Assembly (NCBI GenBank): GCA_948567375.1
Contig: OX419758.1
Coordinates: 40,119,001 to 40,183,000, forward strand
Direction of reading: 5' to 3'
Length of the DNA stretch: 64,000 nt
DNA from: Lunularia cruciata
Taxonomy: Eukaryota > Streptophyta > Marchantiopsida > Lunulariales > Lunulariaceae
The notes below the pieces were generated by a model, which was given only the letters and a program-made list of their open reading frames with translations, was not told the origin of the DNA and searched no databases. Below, one piece after another: positions 47,328-61,589 of the stretch; the first letter of the stretch is position 1, and every line of letters begins with the position of its first letter. Position numbers and translations under genes: made by a program.

Positions 47328-50300
47328 CGTTAGTGTTTGTACATTGCAGCACTTGGTGGAAACATTAGTTAGAGTATATAGGTCTTACCTTTCACTGAAC
47401 AATTAGTTCATTTCATGATGGGTCCCCCGTTTCCGCTGCACAAAGAATGATAGAAAATTATTCTTGTTATAGTCTTTAAGAGAGATTGAGAATCTAGACG
47501 AAATCTGAGGGTAGATTTGGATACAATGGGAACAAGGAGCAATGTGAAAGATATAACTCATTGGTCTATTCAATGAAGAGAATATATCTTGATTTGGAAA
47601 TTCTAGATGATGATCATCTTCAAGTCAAAAAAGACTTACAAGGATCATTAATGGTACAGAAACTATATATAAAGCCATAGCAGCTGGAAAAGAGACAGAC
47701 TGACAGAGCAATAATGATACTACAGAAATGTACTTTTTTGCAACCATAGAAGAGATGTATTTTCAGAGATAGATCAACTGTAAAACTGAAAACCGGATGT
47801 GGAATAGATTGATTATGTTACAGGAGCAGTGTGCTTTAGAGAATAAGCACCTTCTCCAACAAATATTCTTCTTTTTACAAACAAAACCGAGAGAGAAGAT
47901 AGCAGGTTTTAGTAGCCAAATAGAAACTCTCGCTAGTCTGTTAAGTAACCTTGGTATAGGAATAGATGATTCTGAATCATCACCAAGATTATTTGTAGTT
48001 TGCCACAGGCTTATCACCATATAATAACCACATGGGATAATGTATTTCAGGAGCAACAAACCATTAAGAGACTCATTGCAAGACTACACAAGGAAGATAC
48101 CTTGAGAAAATGTGAAGAGGAGAAAGAAGAGAGTTCATGGGAGAGAACTCTTGTTGCTACCAATAGAAAAAGCATTAGAGGTAGCTACAATGGCAGCACT
48201 CAACAGAAGACAAACATTTCATAGCATAAGACAAAAAAATGTTGCAACACATGTGGGAAGAAGGGGCATTGTGCAAGAGAATGCAGAGGTGAGCATAACC
48301 TCCCAAGAAGGAAGCTATGTAATGTAATTAATCTTAGAAGTCAAGCCATTGCTCTAACAACACAAAGTATACCATTTGCTATTAATTCAACCCCTACTGC
48401 AAATATCAATCATTTAGACAATGATGTTTAGTATGCAGATAGAGGAGCTTTAGAGCACATGACCAATAAATGGGAGTGGTTCCAAGATTTCAACAAGATT
48501 GAAGAAGGAACCTTATCCATGTATGTTGTTGACAATTGAAAGGTTTGGGTTGTTGGAAAGGGAGACATCCCAATTTCTTGTAAGCTTGGTGCAAGAAGAC
48601 AAGAAGGAGTCATGAGAGGAGTTCTCTACGTTCCAAGGTTGAAGCTCAACCTATTTAGCATTGGTCTAGAAGCAGACAAAGCCTTCAAACCACCTATACC
48701 AAAGAGGGCTACTTTATGGAGAAAGATGGAGCAAGGGTGATGAAAGGTGTCCGAAACTCAAAGCTCTACAAACTCAGATTATAGTTACCAAGATAAGTAA
48801 TAGTTCCCAAGAAAATTATATTGTTGCAAGTGATAGGGAGAGTAAGAAGCTAGAAAAGCAAAAAGAGTGTCGCAAGTTAGATATTGCACTTTGGCACCAA
48901 AGTCCAAGTCATCTCAATCTTGCTTACATTAGGAAGACGAGAGAGAGGAGGACTAGTAGAGATCTTTTTTTGACACCAAAATAACCTGGTAGTCAAAAGA
49001 ATTTTTACTATGATGGATGTGCTATAGCAAAGCAATATAGACTACCTTTTGCAAGGTCCAACCATAGTAGAGGCAAGTACAAGGTACTTCAGAATAATAT
49101 TTGCGGTCCTATGAGCATGAGCTCAATAGGAGGATCAAGATATTACTCCTTTTTAAGGATGATACTAGTGGTTTCAGGTATGCAGATTTCTTGAAAGAGA
49201 AATCAAAAACTATCTCTTGCTTCAAACAATTTCATATGTAGAGATTCAATTTGGAGTGAAGAAACTACAATCTGTAGAGGCTGTGAATACATTGGAAAGA
49301 TTTTGTTGTTTTTGTACAAAGTGTTGGATTAACCCATGAACTTACAGCACCTTACACTCCTGAGAAAAACTGCATCTCAGAGAGATCATAGAATAGTGTT
49401 TGAAGCAGCAAGAAGCATGTTGCTTTCAAGCAAGCTACTTAGAGAGTTGTGGGCTGAAGAAATGGGAGCTACTACACATGTCTTGAGTAGAGTTTTTAGT
49501 AGTGATTTAGAGAAAACTCCTTTTGGAACAAATCCAAAAGCTGCACATTTGAGAACTTTTGGTTGCTCAGTCTTTGTGCACACACAAAGGGTCAAAGAAA
49601 AAAGTTTTATCCAAAGGTACAAGAGATGTCTTTTGCTAGGTATAGCTTAGAATCCAAAGCCTCCAGACTGTGGGATAAGAAGAACAAGATATATGAAAGT
49701 AGTGATGTCATCTTCAAAGAGGAGCAACTTGATCATTGAGGGTTACAAATGCTGAACTTAGATACAAATTGTCTTCAAGAGAGAGATGGAGAGCAAGCCA
49801 ATACTAGAATGAGCACAGACGTGATAGAAGTTAATGGAGAGTTTCTACAAAGCATGCCATAGAGGAATCAACAAGTGAGACTAGCATATGTCCACTTCAA
49901 GAAGAAAGCAAGTGCGTTCAGGAAATTGATTCATAAATGAGCTCAACTTCAACAACTCAAGATAGAGAATATTGTTGAAGTTGGAGAATGAGAAGACCAC
50001 TACAAAGACTTGGTGGTTGGGATTATTGTAAGGCATCTTATGCTTGCATTGTTGTAGCTAAGATTGAAGGAGGACATGTAGATTCAGATCTTATTCATTT
50101 CCATGATGCATTGCAATCACCTAAGTGGGTGAAGGCCATGGATGAAGAATTCTAGTCATTGAAGAAGAACAAGACTTGGAAGCTAATAGCATTGCCAAAG
50201 GGAGAAAAGTAATAAAATGTAAATGGGTTTATAGAACCAAGCTTGATGCTAAGAGCACTCTCTCAAGACACAAGGCTAGCAAAGAGATATTCATAGCTTG

Positions 50301-51740
50301 TAAAATTAGACTATGAGGAGACATTTGCTCTAGTAGTTCAGTTTGATTCCATCCAACATGTTTTTTCACCAGCTGCAACAAAAGATATGGAGATAGCCAA
50401 ATTTAACATCAAGATATCTTTTATTTATTGAGATTTGCATGAGGAAATCTACATGGAACAACCACAAGGATACATAGAAGTTGGAAAGGAGAAGAGATTT
50501 TGCAGATTGCTGAAGAGTCTTTATGGTTTAAAACAAGCCTAAAGGAATTGGAACTGGAATTTTGGTGACTTCCTAGTGAGGTATGGGTTGCAATCACCAC
50601 TTTTTGATTCTAATATGTATTATAGATCTAAGGCAATACTGACTATCTTTGTAGACAATGGACTGATTTGAGAGAAAGATAAATCTCACATTGCTACCAT
50701 GTTAGATTACCTTGGTAGAGAGTTTCAAGTTACACATGGAGAAGTAGGAGGCTATGTAAGACAATAAATTGTTTGTGACACAGAAAAACTCAGAATCAGA
50801 TTGACTCCAGAAAGATATGTAGAGTCAATTATTGGTTCAATTTGGAGATGCATATCCATTTGCTACTCATCTAGATCCAAATGCTAAATTACAAGTGGAA
50901 GAAAGTGAACATATTAGAGCACACTGCCAAGAAGCAATAGGATGTTTAATGTATGCTATGATAGGTACAAGATGTGACAAAGCTTATGCTCTTAGCATAA
51001 TAGCAAATTTTGAGTTCTAATCCCTCATTTAAATGGAAAGCAATGAAGATAATTCTCACAAATAATTTAGATTACAAATTATAATATATTAGAGATTCTA
51101 ATTGTGCTAAGACACTAGCTGGATACTAGGATGCTGATTGTGTGGATGACTTAGATAATAGAAAGTCACTTAGTAGTTTTATTTCCATGATGAATAGTGG
51201 ACCACTAGCTTGGAGTAGCCAACGACAACAATGCACTATCCCTTCTAGAATAGAGGCACAGTACATAGTAGCATGTTTAGCTGCCAAATTAGCTATATGT
51301 CTCCGCAGGTCACTCAAGGAATTACATTTTGGATCAGATGGTCCAACTCTGATGCACAATGATAATCAGAGTGCTATTTAACTGGTATATAATCCACAAG
51401 AGAACCAACCACATAGAGATCAAAGATCACTCTGTGAGATAGCAGCAGGAGAGATAGGAGATTTGTTTCAACTACATCAACACCAACAATCAAATTGCAC
51501 ATACTTTTATGAAACTTTTGCCAAGAGATAAGTTTTGTAAGTTTAGAAATCTGATTGGAAGATTACCATTTCTTCAATGAGTGGAAGTGTTGAAAGTTTA
51601 TTTTCAGATGATAGTACATGTGGTATAGGTGTTAGGGTTTGTACATAGCACCTAGCACCCAACAGCAACATTAGTTAGAGTTAGAGTAAATAGGTTTTAT
51701 CTTTCAAAGAGCAGGTCGCTCATTCCATCGAGATGTGGGC
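47328..51740 (+). mobile_element. Decayed Ty1/copia retrotransposon, plus strand
   Basis: Copies of a short LTR-like sequence at 47328 and 51630 (GTTAGNGTTTGTACAT, then CATTAGTTAGAGT, then a CTTTCA block) enclose gag, integrase, RT and RNase H in copia order. The LTR similarity fades after about 100 bp, so LTR ends and target duplication could not be set. No primer site recognised. Confidence 0.7.
47540..51560 (+). pseudogene. Copia gag-pol pseudogene, plus strand
   Basis: Zinc knuckle at about 48238-48285: CNTCGKKGHCAREC, a complete CX2CX4HX4C. The pre-integrase zinc site is partly visible near 48888-48910 (LWHQSPSHLNL). The integrase tail at 49336-49650 has RSMLLSSKLLRELWAEE and LRTFGCSVFVH. 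RT at about 50100-50700 has KAMDEEF, KKNKTWKLIALPKG and LKSLYGLKQA; the active site reads FVDNGLI where YVDDLLI is expected, so the second Asp is lost. RNase H at 51100-51400 has DADCVDDLDNRKSLSSF and EAQYIVACLAAK. The end reads LPRDKFCKFRNLIG (about 51520-51560). Numerous stops. Confidence 0.78.
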
Positions 51741-54193
51741 GACATAGTCAAGAAGCTTGAGCTACGGGATATATGTGAATAGGACTCAAGAGAAACAAGA
51801 CCTGACAACAGAACCAAATTTTTCATTATCTTAGAATTCTCATACTAGCCGTTAAGTACAGTATTTCATTCCTCATTTGATACAACTAAAACTAGATTTG
51901 CAATAAGAAGAAATATACAGAAAGTGCTATACTTTTTTATGTTCCTATATCTTATATATGGTAAATGTTGTGTAGATTTGTATTTATGTATATATTTCCC
52001 TATGCATATCAGTGTTATGACTATTTATGACAATTTTCAAAGGTTATAACACGAGCTTCCCTAAACCATAAGAAGGAAACCTAGACCACCCGAAGAAAAC
52101 GACAACCAAAGTTCTCAACTTCTAGCTTAGATGACTATTTTCCCCTTCATTACGGGCTTGTGATCAATGTCTACGTCCAATCTGAGAAGAAAACCGCGTT
52201 CACAAAGGTACAGTTGTAAAAGTCAGGATCGGTAGCGCTGCATGCATGTCGCTATGTCTGTTGGCGAGTCATCAACAATCCACTCGCCAACTAGAGATGT
52301 GGCACTCAGGTTCACCCTTCCTTAAAGTCAACATAATAGACCGAGTTCAAGTTCGCCTTCAAATTCATAAGATGGAAAATCTCGTTCATCTGGCATGTAG
52401 TCCCACTCGGGAATCTTATCCACAATGATACTAGATGCGACGAGGATTGGAAGTTGATGCTGGCGAAACCGAAAAGGAATGGATCACTCCGCGCGCACGA
52501 TATGTTCTGTATACTAGGTGGTTTATTGCACTGCTACCCAATTGCAAAAGAGCTACATATAGGCTACGACCTGTGGCGGAGGAACACAAATAGAGTCAGT
52601 GGATAATTATCGAATTCAAAGTAGTTGACTTTAGTATTAAATCTATAAATATTGACTTCGAACCATCCAACCTCAACACGGATATTTCTGTGTCCACGTG
52701 CAGATGTTGTTTCTCCACAGCTTATCTGGAGGAGAGCAAAGAATGTATACAATGGTATTATATTCCGCTGCAACATGGTTCATTCATGCAAACATCATCT
52801 CTATAAAGTGCTCAATGAGTGCACGTCTAGAGCTTGAATAATTCCTTTTCTCTCCCACAGGACATTCACCCTTCGTGTCTTTAACATTCTCACAACTGAG
52901 GCCTAAGTGGACCCCAACATGCATATGTCTTCCCATCCTTCATGTGTTCTATGTGGTCGCCTTTCTCTAAATGCATAAGACTGGTGCGGATCATTGATGA
53001 TCGACACCGTCGCGAATGGTCGTGAGCATCGACGGTCCCCAAAAGTCAAATTCTATACTGGCAAGCACTTGGTTTGGACGGAGACCCAAGCAACGTGGGC
53101 TTCAGGGACAAACAAAAAGCGGCGACAATTGGCCAAAGTGAAACAATCTTGAACACTACAGCAAAGACCAAAGCATCAGCTCGGATCTCTAGTAGAGAGT
53201 TTCGTCCCTTCTGGACATATATACCTCTGACATTCATTCCTTTAGGGAGCAATTAGCTTTACTGACAATATTCCGGACCATAGGAAAGGGATCACGAAGC
53301 TGACTCATCGCTTATGCAGAGTCAAATGGGTAACAGAAGTCCACCCTAGAAGACGCTTTTCCTACGCGGTCGCCTTTTTTCTTTTTCCCCTAGAAGACGC
53401 TTGAAACATATTTTGATTCCCAAACTCGCGGAGTGCCTTCTGGTTTGTCTGTACATGTTTGCCAACGGCCAGGTTGTTCATTTGTCGACTTTGACAATGA
53501 GTGGGCATCTACTTCTCACTTCAAGATACTCTGTTCCCTAAATTCATCAACAGCTGGTGGATCTCATTCATCCTGTTGCATACCAGTCAATACACCGAAT
53601 CTGATAATTGTGGAATAACCAGAACTACAGGACTACGACGAGCAACTGGCAAAACTGCTCTGAATGCCTTAGAACTGAATCACGGGTTCCTTGCAAAGCA
53701 CATTTTAGATTTACTCGGTGCGCATTGCAAAGTTTCCAGAATAGGATGTTAATTAGTGTAAGTATGCAATTTTTAATGTGCATACCAACCAGTGGACATA
53801 CCTGTCTGACTTTGTTACGGTGATAAGTTGTTGGGAATATGAAATGTTGCTGAACGTCTACGTAGTGTAAGGTTTAGAAGTATCTCTGCTGGTATCTATT
53901 TGAAAAATCTGCATCCGTTGTCGTTAAGTTGCGGCCATGAGAATACTCAGTCCAACCTGAACTCATGAATTCAGCTCCAGCAACTTGGAATTAACTGCCA
54001 ACTATTCTATCAAGATGGAGGTATAAGATTTTCTACCCGGTAGTAAACCAACCTCTACAACTGCAGTTCAGCAAAAGCATCAGATTGGTGTTTCTTGGAC
54101 ATTTGGAATTAACTTCAGCACTTTTCAGTGATATCTGTACGCGTGGTTTCTATGACATAAAAAAGTTATGCTCTTTACCGACCGCTGATCCGC
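51741..54193. other. Intergenic sequence at the edge of the gene island
   Basis: More balanced base composition than the retroelement half. No convincing gene: ORFs up to about 83 codons overlap on both strands without motifs. A short direct repeat CCCTAGAAGACGCTT occurs at about 53344 and 53387. Confidence 0.45.
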
Positions 54194-54897
54194 TTACTCA
54201 AGCATATGATTGTCAGACGCGTATTGATCACGCTTCGGCTCGTATCGGGCTCCAATTGACGTGATTGTGGATCTACCTGTGTTTCCGAAGTGTTGGAATT
54301 GCGTGAAAGCTCCTATTCTGGAAACTTCAAACTGAACTCCGTCAAAAGGCCTATCCTGCAAGCCGCACATGAACGTGTCCTTTATGTCATTAATGCGAAT
54401 AGGCGTCTCTTCGCTGGAGATAAACTTTAGGAGATTTATATGTACGTGTGCGACAAACAAGCGACTTAGTCAATCTAGTCGACAATCAAGCAGGTTCTTT
54501 TAGGCTTGAAACTTTGAAGATTGGAATATATATCCTGGCAGTATGAAATTGTCCATCCTGTACATCAGGAAGCCTTGTGCACCTGGTTTAATGTCAAGTG
54601 CTAAAAATGCCTCACGATCGGCGATATATAGATTTTGAGTGAAAAAAGAAGTGCTACCCATGTAAACTTCCCTTTGAGATCTGATTAATTTTTGCAAGAA
54701 ACTTTCAATGCATTGGACGTGGTGCGATGAATCGTGGATAGTAACAGGAAGCAATTTGTCGCTTGAAGTATCCCTTTAGTGAATGAGAGAGTATATAAAA
54801 GAAGGCCAATCACTCTCCCATTCATCCACTCACTCCTGACATTTACAAGGAGCTCCTCGGGCCATTTGTACTCAACTGGAACCGAATTTCTTTTCAT
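54194..54897 (-). pseudogene. Unrecognised coding-like segments, possible gene remnant
   Basis: Three minus-strand open stretches in a row. From ATG 54897 one begins MKRNSVPVEYKWPEELL, with a consensus donor (GTGAGT) about 64 nt in. 54778-54500, which has no ATG, contains LPVTIHDSSHHVQCIESF. 54463-54194 contains RINDIKDTFMCGLQDRPF. Amino-acid composition looks protein-like and codon use is less AT-rich than in the transposon ORFs. I tried to join them by splicing and could not find a donor/acceptor pair that keeps frame. They may be exons of one minus-strand gene, a decayed gene, or chance. No family recognised. Confidence 0.3.
54791..54801 (+). promoter_or_regulatory. TATA-box candidate upstream of the peroxidase gene
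   Basis: GTATATAAAAG on the plus strand, about 490 bp before the peroxidase ATG. If used, the transcript would have a 5' leader of roughly 460 nt or a spliced leader. A nearer clear TATA box was not seen. Confidence 0.3.
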
Positions 54898-55291
54898 TTC
54901 GGCTTGTTGGCTCTCACGCAGGTAGTGTCTGGCGTATCTTTCCAGTAGTTCTCTACAGATTGGTCAGAGTCGACTGTTCTCACCAATCCGGACAACTATA
55001 CTTTGGTGTCAGCTCATGAGAACACCTCTACTCTAAAATTCGTGTTTAACACACGAAGTTTAGTCAACACGTCAAGAAAGAGAGACCTCTGCTCTACCTT
55101 GTGCTTGCAACGCAAAGTGCACGAATTCTTCGCATTCCGTTGACTTGGAAACTTAGAGACAACTCATGTCCCTAGAGGCTGCCAGCCCCACTGAGAGCTA
55201 GAAGCTGAGTTTCAATCTACCGAATCTAGCCTTGTCAGCGACTTAGTTCGATCGGAATCAGCGTAATCCAAGTCCAAATTGTCTTTTCAAA

Positions 55292-57123
<1,832 letters not shown>

Positions 57124-57824
57124 GGCTCCTTGCAGCTTCTGTGCAGGTGTTCAATTTGCCCTATTCTTCGGGTATTTTGAGTTGATTTTATAACTGTTGA
57201 TATGTAACCTTCTCATGAATCAGAGAAAATTATCTGTTCATGACGCACTGTGTCTTTCCTCTTGATCGGGAATATTTCTCCATTCGCTCTGGTACAGCTC
57301 ATATCATGACCACGCTTGATTGCAACAATTGTGATCTGTTGATGGCACTCTAGATATGGCCACGGAGAGCTCTTGTAAGTTTGTTTGTTTATACCAGTGA
57401 AATTCAGTGCAGAACCTAAATGTTTTAGATATCTTTTAGTTTCATTCCATTAGTACGTGATTACTTGCCAAAGCTCACGAGAACTTGCGACATTGTATCT
57501 GGAGCATGTTTTACCCATGAACCAGAGCGTGTATAGCAAGCGAGGAGGAACAGTTCGGTATGGAAATATGCGTGTTGAGATTGACTGCCAGCTTTTCTGC
57601 AGCTGTCAGTCAAAGTGTCATCATGATTTGTAAATAAAGGTGTGCATTCACTCATATTACAACTGTATGTGATCGTCGCTAATTCTTCTGTATAAGCGAC
57701 AATACACGTCGAAAGAGCAGCTGCAAAAAGGAATGAACGTCGATGGCTGTAGGAATGTATGGCTTGAATCTTGAATCTATCCTTAAGTAAGGATAAGGAT
57801 GGTATGGAGTATCGTAGGCTGATG
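57124..57824. other. Intergenic region between convergent genes
   Basis: Holds the 3' ends of the peroxidase transcript and of the minus-strand gene that ends at 57825. No ORF worth naming. No clear polyadenylation signal chosen. Confidence 0.5.
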
Positions 57825-60145
57825 TCACTTCATATATTTCGAGCGTGGTGGCGCTTCAGGCTCGAAGAAAGGGGTTCGCTTGTACCGAGTCGGTTTCTTC
57901 GTAGATGTCCTGCAACAAATTGAAAAGATATGATAATTGAGATGAAGCTTTAACCTATCATACCAGCGTGAGTAAAAAATTAACTTTCCAAAGGAACTTA
58001 AAGCTTTCAGCGGTATCTAAGCTAATCGTTCAAATAGAATCTTCCAATATATGTAGATCAAGTTGAGCTGATTTACTTGTCAAAAGGCAAGCCCTTGAGA
58101 TGAATTCTTAAGCTAGGATAGTGGTCCAATATTGACGCAGGCTGCCAAGTTCCATCTTTCTCGGACTCGCCTCTCCACTTTACAAGGTACTCGTGGGCGG
58201 CTCTCATTCGATCTGTTCCCTTCACTTTCTCCCTTATCTTTCTCCTCATCAGAAGCTTTTCAGGAACGGGAGTCGGTGACTGATTATCATCTTTCCAAGT
58301 CTCCACGAGGACGTCCCTATCTGAAAGAGCAAACTTTATGTGCTTATGGTTGATGATAGGTGACATAGGACATCCGCTCGGGAGCGTGAAGTTGGACTGA
58401 AACTTGTTCATAATAGTTTTGAGTCTGAAAGGTCCAACGAAGTGGTTCTGTTGTGTCCCAAGTGTACTTCCTTTCCCCTGCATGTTGTGGACGTGCACGA
58501 AATATTCATTTCCTGGAATTATTTCCCTCGCTTCCGGTGGCCTCGAAAGTTCACGAGGAATATAGTGTCTCTTGTACTGACGCTTGCCACTACTGCTGGG
58601 AGGCTCCACATCCGCTTTAGTCTCATTCTTGTGTTGGCGCTGATGTTCTGAACCTCCACCTTTGATGAGGTCTGCTGCTGGAACGGATCTCAATAATTTC
58701 CTGCAAGGTTCCTCGGATTTGTTCCTAGGATGCTCGATATCTTCATGCCCAGCGTCATCCTCATTAGTATATTCTCGCCCTCGTTTTGCGTATCCACCCC
58801 GTTCTATCGAGGTTTTCTTGCGAGGTTCCTGGCATTTGTTCCTAAGATCATATACATGCCGAGCTTCATTCTCATATTCTCGAAGTTTTGCACCTCCAAT
58901 CCTGCTAGGTCCTGGTATCGATAATTTCTTCTGGTAAGGCTCTTCAAATTTTTTGCTAAAATAGTCTTCATGCCCAACTTCAATGTTTTCATGTTCACGC
59001 TGAAATTGTGTACCTCCACTGCTCCTGAATCCTGATCTCGATACTTTCTTGCGTGGGTCCTCGGATTTGTAGCTAGAAGGATGATTTTCATGCCGATCTG
59101 CATCCTCATCCAAAATATCTACATACTGTTCTGAAGTTGTGTCCATATCTGCATCAGTAGCAACATGTAATCTCGGATGTATGTTAATCGTAGGTTCAAC
59201 TCCTTTCACAACTTCAGCCTTTCGGGTTTCACGCGCGGAAAGATGTGATCTTGGCCGCAAATTATCCTCAGGCTCGACCTGTTGTGCAACTGGAGCCTCT
59301 TGGTCTATCTCGTTGTTAGCGATGGGCTTAAAGAGCGGGTTCAAAGTCATCATCGACAGCCTTGAATGTACGCTGAGCTGGGGACTGAGTTTGTCTTCAC
59401 CCCTCCTCGTGTATACGAAAGGCTTAGGAGAGGGATCTTCTTCTTTTCCCCGCCTAGGATGTGTGATACGTTCAGGACTGGGTCCTCTCTCCTCACAGGG
59501 AACTTCCTCTCGGAAAATAATTGGGGTTCTATCTCCGCCAGGTATAGAAATCTTTGGTCTAATCCGCTTACGATCGTTTCCGATCGGACTGTCTTCTTCT
59601 CCCGTTAGCATCGACTCACGCTTTTCGGGTGGGTTTACCCGTTGATCTGGCAAGGCAGAGTCCAGATCTTGTGCAGGAACATGCTTCGATCTTCGATTTG
59701 GACCAGTAGAAGGCCTATTAACTGAAGATGGTATACCCATGGGTAGAGCACTTGAAGTTTGTCCAAAATCGACCATACATGGCCCTCGAATTTGCGGAAA
59801 GTATTCAGGTGGAAGCATCAGCCTGTACAAATAGCTGTTGATAAACGGAAGGTAGTCTTGGTTGATAAATCTCCCCGCCAATTTGACAGTAACCACGTCC
59901 ACTCGAGCTTTCCGGAATACCCACAATCTTCTGTTATCCAGAGTCCACAATCGATCTTCAAGCAAACACACTCTCATGATTGGGAAGGCAGCCGCCAGAA
60001 GTTCCCCTTGAAATATAAGCTTTACTGCATCGTAGATTTCTTTGCCAGCATGAAGTCCATCGAAATACTTGAAGATAGAGTCCTGAGTAAATCGAATCTC
60101 CTTTGGGGCCACTTGTAGCAGTACTCCTTTCATATTCTTCAACAT
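57825..60145 (-). CDS. ParB/sulfiredoxin-like domain protein with integrase-C-terminal and chromodomain-like tail
   Basis: Two exons on the minus strand, 60145-58077 and 57909-57825, joined by GTAAAT...TTGCAG; 717 residues. ATG 60145 is preceded in frame by TAG (60152-60154). Residues 8-115 resemble the ParB/sulfiredoxin fold: APKEIRFTQDSI, then FPIMRV, then TLDNRRLWVFRKA (68-80), comparable to the GxxRxxAxxxA motif of ParB-like proteins. Residues 150-350 are charged and Pro-rich, with short repeats. Residues 355-510 hold four imperfect repeats of about 40 residues. Residues 540-610 resemble a Ty3/gypsy integrase C-terminal module (EYFVHVHN, FVGPFRLK, INHKHIKFA). Residues 625-687 resemble a chromodomain (HEYLVKWRGE, GTWQPASIL). 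The last 28 residues are basic (KKPTRYKRTPFFEPE). No RT, RNase H, catalytic integrase core or LTR is nearby. I infer a host gene that captured a retroelement tail and may act in the nucleus on chromatin. Function unknown. Confidence 0.75.
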
Positions 60146-61545
60146 TCGGTACTAGTCATCCCACCAGGAAGAGGAGAGCAGGGTACAGTAATCAACTCAA
60201 GACGCACTGCACTTCCATACAATTGAGGCGGAAGAGAAATAAGCAGTTGACATCACAGCTTACCCGCTTGTGCACACACCATAATATTACTACTTCAATA
60301 AGATATAATAGTTGATTCAACTTGAAACAATATTCACTTTGGGGAGATCTCTTTAAGTAGGACATGTAGATGTGGAGATTTAAAAAACTCTAATTTACAT
60401 ACTTTTGACGAGTCAACTTGAATAACAACAGTTAATATCGAAGCACCAGGTCTTTCACCACTCTCTGGTGAATGCATGTGAAGCTGATCCAGAAAGACTA
60501 AACCTTTTTATCTAAAGGAAGCTAGAAATAATCTCGCCGCTCATGGAAGTAAACCCCATATTATGAATCTAAGTAAACGTAAATGCATTACGCACAGCAG
60601 GTAGTAAGTGATCGTATCAGCTGGGAAAACTGTAAATGCGAACAGCCAAATACGTAATGTAGTGTGATGCAATGCATGTAAACCCACTTTATCTTGGATG
60701 CGACACACGTTGCGAATCTTAATAAGTAAATGTCTAAAGTCTCAATGGCGGGGACAACAGAGAATCAGAGAGCAATCATTGAGAATAAAAGGATATATTC
60801 AACAACCAGCAAGAAAACTTCCACGAACCGGCCATTGACAGTATAAGAAATATGAATGAAGTAGATTTGGCACGAAGAAACATCATGCATATACATGATG
60901 GAGAATATTTGTAGTTCGCTAGTGTGGACAACAGTTATGCTATCAGGAGTTCAAACGTATATCGTATATGAAGAGGACCAAACATATTTGAAATAGCTCT
61001 GGCAGTAGGGTGCACGGAGAAGGCTTGTGGTGGAGGATCTCTGCGATGTGACTCAACTCTAATATAAATGCTCTCAGGAGGTTGAAAAACTGAACAACCG
61101 AGAACCGAGAAACCACAGCAATTTAAAGGATATCGATTATGTCAACCCAACTCCATCTGCAATGCATATTATGCTTACTGCTACCATACTCAACAGTAAA
61201 CAGAATTTGGAAAGCTGTAGGTTTCGCACTTACTAAACGAATTGCTATAAACCAAATTCACAGAGGAATAGCATCGAGAATAGCAAGACTAGCGGATATC
61301 GTCGTCTGATCATTGTTGTAGCCAGTCAAGGAGGATACCCATCATAGTGAGCCCATCAAACTAAAGTCCAAACAACATGGTGAAACATTCAGTTACCAGA
61401 TGAGTGGGTCTTAGCCCCGCGATTTAAACAACTCGCCAAGCTGGATGCTTACGACCAAGGGATCTACACGAACTTCGTTTTACACCACGGGGCTGAGGAG
61501 GTCCTGATCGCTTCCTGCTGTTACTGCATAGCTCTTCGCTGTTGC

Positions 61546-61589
61546 ATAACACACGAAATTTAAACACAAGAAATTTTATCGTGTGTTAT
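61546..61589. repeat. Inverted repeat, 11-bp perfect arms
   Basis: ATAACACACGA (61546-61556) and its exact reverse complement (61579-61589), with AAATTT blocks inside the loop. A related motif TTCGTGT...ACACGAA lies at 55039-55057. Confidence 0.8.

Noticed and set aside
54500-54754. Minus-strand ORF beginning at a TTG codon as a standalone protein
   Set aside because: No ATG in this eukaryotic context; kept only as part of a possible gene remnant.
58073-58078. TAA at 58073 as the true end of the chromodomain protein
   Set aside because: A consensus donor overlaps it and an acceptor at 57910 continues the frame into a plausible basic tail; the spliced model is preferred but needs transcript proof.
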